Notes: a model not told the origin generated them from the sequence alone. Shown: positions 1 to 9,721, numbered from the stretch's first letter. The stretch: 64,000 nucleotides of DNA from Microcystis aeruginosa NIES-4325 (GCF_008974145.1 NZ_BJKP01000001.1:1-64000), one strand, 5' to 3'. Program-made: numbers and translations.

Positions 1-295
1 CTGCTGAGAGATTGACCATATCGATATGGTCATTAATATGAGCGGAACCCACATATTTAAGTTTAGCATCCTCTGATTCTTTCGCCACTTCATCGAAGTA
101 AAAAGAATTCCATTCCTGATTAAAATATTCGTGAGCTAAATAATAACGATTTTGTTCCTTCAGGCGATAGTAACGACTTTTTAAAATTGGATTTTGGGCA
201 AAATAACTAGGATTAGCTTCTAATAATTCTCCTGTAAAATTAAGTGCCTGTTCAAGCAGTTTTTCAGAGTTTATATCCCTTGAACTTTTCCTGGT
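1..295 (-). pseudogene. Methyltransferase regulatory-domain remnant (5'-truncated, runs off window)
   Basis: Reading the minus strand down from 295 gives an open frame with stretches such as LEANPSYFAQNPILKSRYY and YYLAHEYFNQEW, followed by AKLKYVGSAHINDH. This resembles the regulatory domain that follows the SAM-binding domain in a family of class I methyltransferases (MethyTransf_Reg type). No SAM-binding domain and no plausible ATG precede it: the frame begins directly after the stop codon of the membrane protein at 296-298, in the same frame. I infer a recombination scar that left a headless gene copy. The far end lies outside the window, so its length is unknown. The family call is from memory of the motif pattern. 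Confidence 0.55.
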
Positions 296-1798
296 TTATC
301 TTTTTCGGTACAATTTCATCCCATAAGTGCCTGTATCTAACTGTTCTCCTGTATCGTACCACTGGGGGAGTGAGTCGCCAACAATTTCTGCTAATCCGGG
401 ATTCCAGGGCGCTCTAGCACTGGCCCTAGTATCAATGATAATTAATGAAAGATTATCCCTATCCTCTGGTGTCATCTGCCCATTATAAAGGGGGAAATAA
501 ACTCGTTTAGCCCAAGACTTGAGGGCGTAGAATGTTTGAAAATCAGCATAAATGTGATCCTCATGATTAATTTTGTTGTCAAGAAAGTTTTGTACTTTAG
601 CATAGTCATTATTTTCCCATTGTTGTAAGGTACTTTGCACTAGGTAAGGTAGTCCTAGTAAGTTGGCATAAAATAATAAAACCAAAAAAGCTATACTAAT
701 AATTGTTGTCTGAATTTTGCCAGTATTTTTTTCTTAAATATTATTAAAACTCCAGCAAATACAAATGATCAAGGGAAACATCGACATCCAACTATAGTAA
801 AGTGGATATTTCCCCAGAAAACACATAGTAGTTGGTATGGTAATAACGCTGATCAAAGCAAAAAAGGAAGGAGAACGCCACTGGAAAGATTTGGTCAATA
901 GTTCATAAAATATCAAGATGATCAGCAGTAGTAACAGTGGGGGAAAAGACGGATGCAAGCAGCCACCACACAGATAATCTTTCTGGTAAAAAAGTTTGCT
1001 CACTCTGGAAAATATTAGATCAATGACACTTCTGTTAAGGTTGGCACTGGCAACAGTATGACCCAAAGTCAGACTAACAAAATCATCCCAAACACCATTA
1101 GTTGAGTAAAGTGCATAAAGAAATAACATTCCTAAAATAAATCCCCCACCTAGGGCGACAAATTCCCGCCAAAATCGCTGAAAGTTGAAAAGGAGTAGGA
1201 TACCGCCAAAAATTGTCGCAAAGACCACGGCTGACAATCCAGAAAGGGGAAAGAAAAATCCAATAATTGTCATAGTAAGCCATCGGATTTTAGCATCTTT
1301 TATTAAAAAAGCTCCCAAAACCAGTGCTGATAAGAAAATGCAGGAAGTGTCGTACCTTCCCGATATATAAATAAAGGTAATTCCTGCTGGCAAAAGACAA
1401 ATAACCACTAAGATGATTCTTAGCCAAGAAAACTTAATTAAAGGTAATTTCTTGATAAATAACCAGATTAAAGTTATGCTAAGAAGCATTAACACATAAT
1501 TAAAAAGCCTAACTTTTTCAATACTAAATCCCAAAACTTTTATCCATAAAGCCAGCAAAACTGTATAAAGAAAAGAAGTGCTAACATGGAACTCTTGAGC
1601 ATTTTGATGATACCAAGCAGCCGAGGTAAAACTATCGTATAAAGCTAGATTAGCTGCTGGTTCTGCCAATACTACTTCATCTATCCACACGGGTTGTAAT
1701 CGAGAGCCAAAGAATATGCCTACTAGCAAAAAAGCGATTCCAAAACCGATGAGAATCAAAATTTCACTGGTTAAAGATATATTTTTTTTCATAATCAT
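296..1798 (-). pseudogene. Polytopic glycosyltransferase-like membrane protein, interrupted by one in-frame stop
   Basis: The first part (1798 to 734, 354 residues) is a multi-span membrane protein. It has an N-terminal helix, then a loop with VWIDEVVLAEPAANLALYD, whose acidic residues resemble the first periplasmic loop of dolichyl-phosphate-mannose/ArnT-type transferases, then about eight hydrophobic segments. It ends at a TAA at 734-736. The same frame resumes immediately and encodes another membrane span (around 667-715) and a soluble tail of about 130 residues ending at 296. Such a tail domain is usual in this family, so I read this as one gene of about 500 codons split by a nonsense mutation. 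A true start could be 1798 or the ATG two codons later. It sits 49 bp downstream of the FkbM gene in the same direction, so it probably belonged to the same glycan-modifying operon. Confidence 0.6.
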
Positions 1799-1847
1799 TA
1801 CTCACCTATCAGTTATTCCGTAAACAACTCAATATTTATCCAAGATT

Positions 1848-3203
1848 TTAATAAGCATTAGAGAAATAAGTTGCGGGCATGACACAGGAACACCATTTAA
1901 GTGCTTCACTAAAAACAGAATGTTCTTGAAAAAAGAAAACATTTCCCCATGAACTACCAACGGAGATTAAGTGATTACAATAAAAACTCACCTCATTATT
2001 AGGGAATACTCGATAAATTACAATAAACCAACGATAGCCGCGTAATTTCATTGCTTCGACAAGACTCGGTAAGCGGTTGTCTGCCCCAAACTCACCAAAA
2101 GGAAACTTTTCATCCCAAAATTCCGCAACTACCACAGGATAACGATAGTCACCCATACCTATTATCACTTCTAAATCAAAACCTTCGGTATCAATTTTTA
2201 CCAAACCAACTTCCGAGGGAACCTGCTGTTGCTGATGTAAGGTTTCCAGAGTTGTCACCGTAATAGGGACTGTTTCTGTAAAGACCATTCCTTCTGGTAA
2301 CGAATGGATGTTAATACTGCTCAGTAGAGTATAGTCAGCGTCGGGATAAAGGGGTTGACTATTGGGGTCATTAACTAGATTTTGATCCCCGACTAGGTGA
2401 AGCTCCCTCTCCTCATTTATCGCTCCTAATGCTAAAGGAAAAACGTGAAGATTAGAGAAATTAGATAGACGATTTTTTAATTTTTCGACAACGGGTAAAA
2501 ACGGTTCAAAGGCATAAACTTCATAGCCTGTTTGCAATAGTCGTTCTGTTACATCCCCCTGATTGGCTCCGATATCTAAGGCATAAGGATAGGGAAGATA
2601 GGAGTATAAATAACACATCAATTCAACTTCAATTCCTTGAAAATTTGATTGATTAGTGACAACCTTAAATTTATAATTATGAATATCCTCATAAACTTTA
2701 CTTAGCAGTTGTTGATTAAGTTGAAAACGTTCTCGAGTTTCCTCTTGAAATGCTTGAAAAGTTTCATAAATAGCTTGCTGTTGTTGCTGGGAATCTTGAT
2801 AAATTTTCTCGGTCGCCTGATAAATAGCTTGCTGTTGTTGTTGAGAATCTTGATAAATTTTCTCGGTCGCCTGATAAATAGCTTGCTGTTGTTGCTGGGA
2901 ATCTTTGTTAAATTGTTGAATTCCTTGGACGATATCTACGGAAAACTTGAGCAAAAAAGCTTGATTTTCCAGTGATAAATCAGCCTTTCGCTTGGTTTCT
3001 GCATTTTCTTGTCGGATTTTCTCCGTGGAGTTATTGAGTTGCTCAACCTTAAAATCTAAGGTATCAAGCTGATTAAGTTTCTCCAGTTTTTGGATTTGTT
3101 CAAGTTGGACATGACTGAGTGAATCGAGTTTTTCTAGAAATAAATCTTTGACTGCTTTAACTCGCCGAACAATTTTATTTTTGGCTAATAATTGTTTAAT
3201 CAT
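1848..3203 (-). CDS. FkbM-family methyltransferase with long N-terminal coiled coil
   Basis: A 451-residue protein. The C-terminal half (about 190-420) is an FkbM-type SAM-dependent methyltransferase: the SAM loop ALDIGANQGDVTERLL is near residue 207, followed by an acidic motif in VYAFEPF and the later KIDTEGFDLEVI motif. Family members typically O-methylate sugars or other small hydroxyl substrates; the substrate cannot be read here. The N-terminal 185 residues are predicted coiled coil, rich in Q, E, K and L, and include an 18-residue unit repeated in tandem with poly-Q runs. It lies 24 bp downstream of the 1020-residue glycosyltransferase/FkbM gene and is surely cotranscribed with it. The coiled coil may oligomerise or tether the enzyme (inference). 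Confidence 0.8.
   Translation of the reverse strand: MIKQLLAKNKIVRRVKAVKDLFLEKLDSLSHVQLEQIQKLEKLNQLDTLDFKVEQLNNSTEKIRQENAETKRKADLSLENQAFLLKFSVDIVQGIQQFNKDSQQQQQAIYQATEKIYQDSQQQQQAIYQATEKIYQDSQQQQQAIYETFQAFQEETRERFQLNQQLLSKVYEDIHNYKFKVVTNQSNFQGIEVELMCYLYSYLPYPYALDIGANQGDVTERLLQTGYEVYAFEPFLPVVEKLKNRLSNFSNLHVFPLALGAINEERELHLVGDQNLVNDPNSQPLYPDADYTLLSSINIHSLPEGMVFTETVPITVTTLETLHQQQQVPSEVGLVKIDTEGFDLEVIIGMGDYRYPVVVAEFWDEKFPFGEFGADNRLPSLVEAMKLRGYRWFIVIYRVFPNNEVSFYCNHLISVGSSWGNVFFFQEHSVFSEALKWCSCVMPATYFSNAY
2768..2912 (-). repeat. 54-bp in-frame tandem repeat (about 2.7 copies)
   Basis: Copies begin at 2768, 2822 and 2876, an exact 54-bp period, nearly identical apart from a few substitutions; the third copy is partial. 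Each unit encodes 18 residues containing QQQQQAIY and ATEKIYQ. The period is a multiple of three, so copy-number change lengthens or shortens the coiled coil of the FkbM protein without a frameshift. Confidence 0.9.
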
Positions 3204-3227
3204 GGGGTATATTTTAGGTATAGAAGA

Positions 3228-6200
3228 TTAAGGTTTAGAGGGAAATTGATTAATTTCTCGGTTAGTTTCGGGAACTAATAGCTCCTGACGTATAAAGACG
3301 ATTTCCTTTTGCAAAAGAGTTCCATCTATTGGTGAGCGCCATTCTCCCGTTTCGTCATAATAGCGAAATCCCAACTGGTATAACCAATGAATCATTTCAC
3401 TAATAACTAGAGATTCCTCATCGTATCGGATCACGGATAGTTCGGCGATAATCAAATCTACCTGAGCGATAAATTCTTTGGCCCCTTCTAAGACAATATG
3501 CTCGGCACATTGCACGTCTAATTTTAATATTCCTCTGCCAGAAATTTGCTGATCTGTTGCCACCTGATCGAGGGTTTTAACCGCCACTGTAATCGTTTCA
3601 TAGTTTCTAAAATCGGCGGGAGTGATCAAGTAACTTCCGTATAAATCGGGGGAAACCTGAAAACTTAACCGACCAGCTTGATTAGAGATGGCAATTTCTA
3701 GTAATTCCGCTTTAGGAATATTAGATATATAGTAATTTCTGGCCGATTGCTCGTATTTTGAGATTAGCGGATCGATGAGGATAAAGCGAGCTTCTGGGAA
3801 TAATTGACTAGCGGTATGAGACCAAATGCCGTGGGAAGCTCCCACATCAACCACAAAATCAGGCTGATATTTTTGCCCTCGTAAACGTCGCATCACTTGA
3901 TAAACTGGCACATAGTCTTTATAAATCTTTTTGGGGACAGGTGGCTCAATAAAAGGCACGGCCTCGATCGGCGATCGAGGTAAAATCGCTTCAAATCTGT
4001 CATCGGCCGCCTGTTCTTTTTCTAGGGACTGCCAAACCCAATCGTTAATATCTTGGTCGGAGAATTTTGCCGCTACCTTAACGGCATTTTCGCGCATTCT
4101 TTGCTGATTTTCGGCGTTAAGAACGTAGTTCACGGCTGCTGCCAAACTTTCGGGTGTATAATCACAAACCACACCGATTTGAAAGCGATTAATAAAGTTG
4201 GCCGCCGAGGTTTTATTACTGCCTAAAAGAATTACCGGGGTGTTAGCGGTGGCGAGGTTAAAAATAATCCGGCCGGGTAAACTAAGGCGAGACAATTCTG
4301 TCCGATCGTCTCTTCCGTCCATGGTCCCCGTGGGAACAATAACAAAGGGATATGCTTGTAGTTGTTGTGCTAGTTGTTCTTCGGGATAAAGTCCTTGGCT
4401 ATAAAGTCCCCATTTTTCTAATTCTGCGGCAGATTCTTTGAGCCAATAATAGTTAGAATTGCCATACCAATCTAGTTTAATCCCTGCCCCTTGAATACTC
4501 TCTAAAAGAGATTGGAACCATTGGGGACTCCAAATGCTCCCTAATAAAGCTCCCCATTTTTCTTGACAGCGTTGGGGAGAAACTTCGGCAACTTCACTAT
4601 TGATGAGACGGTGGGGAACAATCGCCGGTAGGAGCCAAAATTTGTAGCCGTACTTATTCTCGTAAGCGTCGCGGAGTTCGGGATGGGTGGCAAAACGAAC
4701 GGAACATTTGCTTAAAAACTCTTTCATCAAAGCATCGGGAATCTCCTGAACGCAGATATTCTGATCGTCCATGATGTAGGTGGCAAGGGGAACGTTAAAT
4801 AATTCCTTAATAGCGATCGCTGTCAGAATATCGCTGGCGTAATAAGGGACACAAAAAACTTTTTCGACTTGATGGTGTCCGAGAGTTTGTAGAATTGATT
4901 GAAATATCGCCGGTCGCGACATTTTCTTATGGTCAAGATGGAAGCTTAAGACCCCGAATTGTTGTTCACCGCCATAGTGATTATCGGAACGGATGGAAAT
5001 AATCTCGCTGTCATCGGGAAAGATTCTTCTGACCAAGGCTCCTGTCCCGTGACTTTGATTGACTTCACTAGCGGTGACGATCACACTGCACTTAAGGCTA
5101 TTTTTCTCGAATTGTTCAAAGCGATTATCGATGGGTTTTCCTTGTTCTAACGATCTCCAGAGCCAATCATCAAAATGATCGGCTTTTAAGCTTTTGGCTA
5201 ATTTTTGACTGGAATAACGGAGCCGCAGTTGATTGCTTTCTACTCGTAGTTTCTCTATTTCTGCTAATAGGCTTTGAGCTTTATAATCACAGACAGTTCC
5301 TAGGTCGAATTCTTTGACGAACTGAGCGGCGGCACTATCTTCACGACCAACAATGATGATCGGAGTATTAGCAACGGCGGTAATAAAGGGAATGCGGGAA
5401 GGCAAACTCAAACAGGCGAATTCGGGACGATCTTGCTCGTTTTCAGAACTGGCGGTGGGAACGATTGCAAAAGGGGCTTGACGTAAGTAGTAGATGAGAG
5501 CATCTTGGCTGCAGTAACCTTTAAAAAAGATACCATCTTTTTCTAACTCTGCTTCTTGGAATTGCAACCATTGACGGTTAGGATTGCCATACCAATCTAA
5601 TTTGATCTGGGATTCTCGACATAATTGTCTGAGATTTTCTAGCCAAGTCTGAGACCAGATATTACCGATTAAAATCCCTCTTGCCATAGAATCGGGGGCG
5701 GTAATTTCTGGGGGCATTAAATAACTTTCTACTAGGGGCGGTACAAACCAAATTTTCCTTTCGTATTTTTTGCTATAGGCTTGAGAAAGAGGCTTAGAAA
5801 TGCCTAAAACTAGATCACTATTATCTATTAATTGCTTAACAATGCCATCGGCCACAGCCCTTACATAGATATTCTGATCATCCATCAGGTAGGTACAAAC
5901 GGGGACTTGAAAGAGAGATTTAATCGCTATAGCTACATAAAAATCTTCGATAAAGTAGGGAATTACTAAGACTCTTTTCGCTTTTAAATAAACAAATAAA
6001 TTTTGGATTTTTAATAAAATTTCCCCATAGGAACAGCCGCGCACATCTAGGCAAAAATTCTGAACACCAAAATCTTGATCTCCTTCGTAGAGATTAGTGG
6101 TTCGTAGGGAAACTATCCGGCTAGTATCGGGAAAATTTCTCTTTAAAAGAACGCCCACCCCGTGCCGCTCGTTAACCTCGCTGGGTGAGACGATGATATC

Positions 6201-6290
6201 ATAACTTTCTTGGAATTTGTCGGCAAAACTATTTAAGTCTTGTAAGGACAAACTAAGTTCTTTTTGTAGTTCCTGATAAGAGGTGAGCAT
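3228..6290 (-). CDS. Tandem glycosyltransferase-like / FkbM methyltransferase fusion
   Basis: A 1020-residue multidomain protein. Residues about 30-385 and 400-770 are two copies of the same domain. Matching blocks are SEVNERHGVGVLLKRNFPD versus SEVNQSHGTGALVRRIFPD, YLMDDQNIYV versus YIMDDQNICV, and the paired C-terminal blocks IGNIWSQTWLENL and LGSIWSPQWFQSL. They look like GT-B-fold glycosyltransferases with a C-terminal Rossmann half (ANTPIIIVG / ANTPVILLG, then FDLGTVCDY / FQIGVVCDY). Residues about 800-1000 form an FkbM methyltransferase (VVDVGASHGIWSHTA, ILKLDVQCAEHIVLEGA). The fusion suggests sequential sugar addition and methyl capping, probably on a surface polysaccharide or glycolipid (inference). 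It is the first gene of the minus-strand cluster. Confidence 0.75.
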   Translation of the reverse strand: MLTSYQELQKELSLSLQDLNSFADKFQESYDIIVSPSEVNERHGVGVLLKRNFPDTSRIVSLRTTNLYEGDQDFGVQNFCLDVRGCSYGEILLKIQNLFVYLKAKRVLVIPYFIEDFYVAIAIKSLFQVPVCTYLMDDQNIYVRAVADGIVKQLIDNSDLVLGISKPLSQAYSKKYERKIWFVPPLVESYLMPPEITAPDSMARGILIGNIWSQTWLENLRQLCRESQIKLDWYGNPNRQWLQFQEAELEKDGIFFKGYCSQDALIYYLRQAPFAIVPTASSENEQDRPEFACLSLPSRIPFITAVANTPIIIVGREDSAAAQFVKEFDLGTVCDYKAQSLLAEIEKLRVESNQLRLRYSSQKLAKSLKADHFDDWLWRSLEQGKPIDNRFEQFEKNSLKCSVIVTASEVNQSHGTGALVRRIFPDDSEIISIRSDNHYGGEQQFGVLSFHLDHKKMSRPAIFQSILQTLGHHQVEKVFCVPYYASDILTAIAIKELFNVPLATYIMDDQNICVQEIPDALMKEFLSKCSVRFATHPELRDAYENKYGYKFWLLPAIVPHRLINSEVAEVSPQRCQEKWGALLGSIWSPQWFQSLLESIQGAGIKLDWYGNSNYYWLKESAAELEKWGLYSQGLYPEEQLAQQLQAYPFVIVPTGTMDGRDDRTELSRLSLPGRIIFNLATANTPVILLGSNKTSAANFINRFQIGVVCDYTPESLAAAVNYVLNAENQQRMRENAVKVAAKFSDQDINDWVWQSLEKEQAADDRFEAILPRSPIEAVPFIEPPVPKKIYKDYVPVYQVMRRLRGQKYQPDFVVDVGASHGIWSHTASQLFPEARFILIDPLISKYEQSARNYYISNIPKAELLEIAISNQAGRLSFQVSPDLYGSYLITPADFRNYETITVAVKTLDQVATDQQISGRGILKLDVQCAEHIVLEGAKEFIAQVDLIIAELSVIRYDEESLVISEMIHWLYQLGFRYYDETGEWRSPIDGTLLQKEIVFIRQELLVPETNREINQFPSKP

Positions 6291-6560
6291 AATGATTAAT
6301 TATAATAGGCTCTAACTATAGATATTCCATGACCGCTGACAGGTTTTCTCTGAAAAACAAAGCATAACCTCGTTTCGCCTACGGCCTCGTCATTAAGATA
6401 ACTGCCGTTTTTTTCTTGGTTATCCCTCAAGAAATTTTATATTCTTCGATATACCCTGTCAAATTTATTCCTATCTATCCCAGAAAACGGAGATTGCTCC
6501 TTGCAGGTTTTAATGTTTTAAGATTGTTCATCTCCTTTTTACTAACTTCAGTGATTGCTA

Positions 6561-7520
6561 TCACAACGACCTTTTTATATCGCTTTTTGTTTCCCCATCG
6601 GGAATTATCATCTCACCTTGGCAGACTAGAACTGATGCACCACCCACAGAAACTTCTGTAATTGACCGGTTATTTTTCTGAAACTTTAATTGTATGGTGC
6701 TGAGTCTGCCCATTTCTACTCCCTGGACTATTGTCCATTGATTCATCCCTTCCCTGGAAGATTCTAAGGCCCCTAGGTAGCCAGCCAAAGCGGCCACAGC
6801 CGAACCAGTGGCGGGATCTTCCATAACTCCTAAACCGGGGGCAAACATTCGGCCATAGAGACGAGATTGGGGTGATTCTGGGTCAAAACAGCAGACAAAA
6901 AGGGAGTTAGCGGGGGATTGGCCTAATAATGATGACCATTGAGTTAGATTTAGTTTTATTTTCCCTAAAATATCTCGATTTTTGACAGGTATGAATAAAA
7001 AAGGGAGACCACAGGAAAAGGCGCGGAGGGGATAACCGGGTAGGAAATCGGCAACGCTTAGGGAAAGAATCGCAGCTAAATCATCGAGAGCATAAGTATC
7101 CGTCACTAATTCTGGCAATTGTGCCACTTTTAACTCACTATAGACCGGTTTTTCCCCCTCCATGATAATTTTCACCGGTACTAAACCGACTCCTTCCTCC
7201 AGATAAATCGTGGTTTCTCGGTAGGGGGGAATAGCGCCGATTAGGGCTAAAATATAGGCCGTGCCGACGCTAGGATGGCCAGCAAAGGGTAATTCGGTAC
7301 TGGGGGTGAAAATCCGGACTTTTTTGCTGCCTTGGGGCGTTTCTGGCGGAAAAACGAAGACTGTCTCCGAGAAGTTAAATTCGGCGGCGATTTTTTGCAT
7401 CTGGGTGCGGGTTAATCCAGATGCCTCTGGAAAAACTGCCAAGGGATTACCGCCAAAAATGCGATCGGTAAAAACATCGGCGGTATAGTAGGAATAGGTA
7501 GGCACGCGGGGATAGGGCAA
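6561..7520 (-). CDS. PhzF-family isomerase/epimerase-like protein
   Basis: A 319-residue protein of the PhzF/diaminopimelate-epimerase fold. Family hallmarks are present: the early [16 protein letters not shown] motif, the catalytic glutamate in FNFSETVF (about residue 52), AGHPSVGTA (about 80-88) and the [12 protein letters not shown] motif in the second half. PhzF in phenazine producers isomerises dihydro-3-hydroxyanthranilate. There is no phenazine operon here, so the substrate is unknown. It is monocistronic; the 270-bp gap to the upstream end of the glycan cluster holds no convincing gene. The start at 7520 gives the usual N-terminal length. Confidence 0.85.
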   Translation of the reverse strand: MPYPRVPTYSYYTADVFTDRIFGGNPLAVFPEASGLTRTQMQKIAAEFNFSETVFVFPPETPQGSKKVRIFTPSTELPFAGHPSVGTAYILALIGAIPPYRETTIYLEEGVGLVPVKIIMEGEKPVYSELKVAQLPELVTDTYALDDLAAILSLSVADFLPGYPLRAFSCGLPFLFIPVKNRDILGKIKLNLTQWSSLLGQSPANSLFVCCFDPESPQSRLYGRMFAPGLGVMEDPATGSAVAALAGYLGALESSREGMNQWTIVQGVEMGRLSTIQLKFQKNNRSITEVSVGGASVLVCQGEMIIPDGETKSDIKRSL

Positions 7521-7664
7521 CAGTTATCGGAGAATTTTTTCATCTTACACCTATTTTCACCCCTGACCGCCCTGATGGTCTGTCTAGGGATAGATTCTCC
7601 CTGTCAGTCCTGTTAGTCTCTGTTGACTGAGAAATAATTAAAATACAGAGTTTTTCATGAAGTA

Positions 7665-7803
7665 TATAGCGGTTCTCGCATCTGTGCGGCACACTTAAAC
7701 CTTTGCTGATTAAGCTGTTCAGAATCGGAAATGTACCTCGTGTGAATCAGAAACGCTATAACCTGATAGGGCATCGTCTCGGAGTCTCCTCATAACTGCT
7801 ATA
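7665..7803. mobile_element. Miniature element with TATAGC-GTT terminal inverted repeats
   Basis: A non-coding 139-bp segment is bounded by TATAGCGGTT at 7665-7674 and its near inverted copy AACTGCTATA at 7794-7803. An internal CGCTATA at 7754-7760 suggests a nested or older end. The same terminal sequence, AACTGCTATA, recurs near 44119 upstream of groES, so it looks like a dispersed non-autonomous element. No coding capacity is seen. Confidence 0.45.
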
Positions 7804-7810
7804 GGCTCTA

Positions 7811-8284
7811 CTACTTATTCGCTTCTAATCTGGCTAATAAACTAACTAACTTATCTCTAACGGAATTGTGGGTGTATTCGTCTTCAGGGTGAGGTTTCTG
7901 ATTGGGTTTTTGAAAATAGGGACGTTCCCCGTATAATTGTCCCCATTTCACATCGACTCGGTGTACTAATTCATAGAGTAATTCTTGATTGTCTAAAATT
8001 TCTTCTAGAATTAACTGTAAAGCTTGAACGGGATTATCTAAATTTTGACTGACTTTGGTTAATTCTTCATCAACGATAAGCTGTAAAATTATCTGCAAAG
8101 CTCCCGAAGAATCCCCTAAATTAGCGGCAATAAATTGTTTAATCTCTGTGGTAACTTGCACCAATTTAGGGACGGGAGATTCTCCCTTGAGGAAATCCGC
8201 CCCCTCTTGAGCGATAAAATCTGCTAGGGTAAACTCACGCCTTTCGATGATATCTTGGGAAAAATCCGGTTCTTCAGGGGTCAT
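7811..8284 (-). CDS. Conserved-looking hypothetical protein
   Basis: A 157-residue, acidic, soluble and largely helical protein that I do not recognise. It opens with a short disordered stretch, continues with amphipathic helices (VPKLVQVTTEIKQFIAANL, NPVQALQLILEEILDNQELLYELV) and ends in a proline/charged tail with KPHPEDEYTHNS. It has no Cys, no membrane span and no catalytic motif. Codon use matches neighbouring genes, which supports real coding. It is divergent from the aminopeptidase gene, with starts about 60 bp apart. The downstream end touches the miniature element at 7665-7803. Function unknown. Confidence 0.6.
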   Translation of the reverse strand: MTPEEPDFSQDIIERREFTLADFIAQEGADFLKGESPVPKLVQVTTEIKQFIAANLGDSSGALQIILQLIVDEELTKVSQNLDNPVQALQLILEEILDNQELLYELVHRVDVKWGQLYGERPYFQKPNQKPHPEDEYTHNSVRDKLVSLLARLEANK

Positions 8285-8345
8285 AAACTAAAAAGATTAG
8301 CGATAATAGACTATAGGACTTATTGTGACATTTTTAGGAATATCT

Positions 8346-9668
8346 ATGGGCATCGATCGCAGAGAGTTTCAGCAGCGTCGTCAGCAGGTAATGGAAAAAA
8401 TCGGCAATGGAACGGCAATTTTTCGCAGTGCGCCCATGGCGGTCATGCACAATGACGTAGAATACACCTATCGTCAGGATAGTGACTTTTTTTACCTGAC
8501 AGGATTTAATGAACCGGAGGCGGTGGCGGTTTTAGCACCCCATCACCCCGAACATCAGTTTATCCTGTTCGTGCAGCCAAAAGACCCGGAAAAAGAAACC
8601 TGGACTGGCTATCTCCACGGGGTGGAAGGAGCAAAGGAGATTTTTGGTGCTCATGCGGCCTATTCTATCCAAGAATTGGACGAAAAATTACCCCAATATC
8701 TCGAAAAAGCCGAACGAATTTATTATCATCTCGGACGGGACAAAACTTTTAATACAAATGTTCTCAATCACTGGCAAAAATTAATCGCCACTTTTCCCCG
8801 TCGCGGCACCGGACCGACTGCTTTAGAGGATACTAATTTTATTCTCCATCCTTTGCGCTTACTGAAAACCGAGGCCGAATTGGACAATATTCGCCAAGCA
8901 ACTGCTATTTCAGCACAGGCACATAATCGGGCCAGAGAATTTACCAAAGTTGGTCACTATGAGTATCAAATTCAAGCGGAAATTGAGCATACTTTTCGCC
9001 TAGAAGGGGGTATGGGTCCGGCTTATCCTTCTATTGTCGCTAGTGGTGCTAATGCCTGTATTCTGCACTATATCAACAATAATCGTCAAGTACAAGAAAA
9101 TGAGCTTTTATTAATTGATGCCGGTTGTGCCTACAATTACTATAACGGTGATATTACCCGCACTTTTCCCGTTAATGGTAAATTTACACCCGAACAAAAA
9201 ATTATCTATGAAATTGTTCTGGAAGCTCAATTAAAGGCGATTGAAGTGGTAAAAACTGGTAATCCTTATAATCTTTTTCATGACACAGCCGTGAGAACAA
9301 TTGTGGAGGGATTAGTGGATTTGGGGCTATTAGTCGGCGACATTGATGAGATAATTAAAGAGGAAAAATATAAGCCTTTTTATATGCACAGAACTGGCCA
9401 TTGGTTAGGATTAGATGTCCATGATGCGGGAGGTTATAAAGTTAACGAAGAAACTTGGCAAACTTTGCAACCCGGTCATGTTTTAACCGTGGAACCGGGT
9501 ATTTATATCGCCCCCGATATTAAACCTGCTGAAGGACAGCCGGAAGTGCCGGAAAAATGGCGAGGTATCGGCATCCGTATTGAAGATGATGTGTTAGTTA
9601 CTGCCACAGGAAATGAGGTTTTAACTGCAACGGTTCCCAAAAAAGTTGAGGATATCGAATCTAAGTAA
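8346..9668 (+). CDS. pepP: Xaa-Pro aminopeptidase (aminopeptidase P, M24B)
   Basis: A two-domain metallopeptidase of about 440 residues. The N-terminal AMP_N domain has RREFQQRR, DSDFFYLTGFNEPEAV and the later YYHLGRDKT region. The C-terminal pita-bread domain carries the dinuclear metal ligands: the Asp of LLIDAGCAY, the Asp of NGDITRTFPV, the His of HRTGHWLGLDVHDAG, the Glu of VEPGIYI and the Glu of IRIEDDV. It removes N-terminal residues preceding proline in the cytoplasm. A GTG at 8325 is in frame, but the ATG at 8346 gives the usual start MGIDRREFQQ and I prefer it. It is followed by a CCCCCT/AGGGGG inverted repeat. Confidence 0.9.
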   Translation: MGIDRREFQQRRQQVMEKIGNGTAIFRSAPMAVMHNDVEYTYRQDSDFFYLTGFNEPEAVAVLAPHHPEHQFILFVQPKDPEKETWTGYLHGVEGAKEIFGAHAAYSIQELDEKLPQYLEKAERIYYHLGRDKTFNTNVLNHWQKLIATFPRRGTGPTALEDTNFILHPLRLLKTEAELDNIRQATAISAQAHNRAREFTKVGHYEYQIQAEIEHTFRLEGGMGPAYPSIVASGANACILHYINNNRQVQENELLLIDAGCAYNYYNGDITRTFPVNGKFTPEQKIIYEIVLEAQLKAIEVVKTGNPYNLFHDTAVRTIVEGLVDLGLLVGDIDEIIKEEKYKPFYMHRTGHWLGLDVHDAGGYKVNEETWQTLQPGHVLTVEPGIYIAPDIKPAEGQPEVPEKWRGIGIRIEDDVLVTATGNEVLTATVPKKVEDIESK

Positions 9669-9695
9669 AAGGTAGGTGTTAAAAATTGTCAGATT

Positions 9696-9721
9696 CCCCC
9701 TAAAGCCATTATTAAGGGGGG
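9696..9721. repeat. CCCCCTaa...ttAAGGGGG inverted repeat
   Basis: A C5/G6-armed imperfect hairpin of about 26 bp lies between pepP and the Uma2 gene. It resembles the short C/G-tract dispersed repeats common in cyanobacterial intergenic DNA. It could act as a weak terminator for pepP, but there is no T run after it. Confidence 0.35.

Noticed and set aside
2709-2975. Plus-strand 88-residue frame rich in LLL motifs
   Set aside because: It is the antisense shadow of the 54-bp repeat in the FkbM gene.
6416-6661. 81-residue plus-strand frame upstream of and overlapping phzF
   Set aside because: The last third is antisense to phzF and the start region has no ribosome site.
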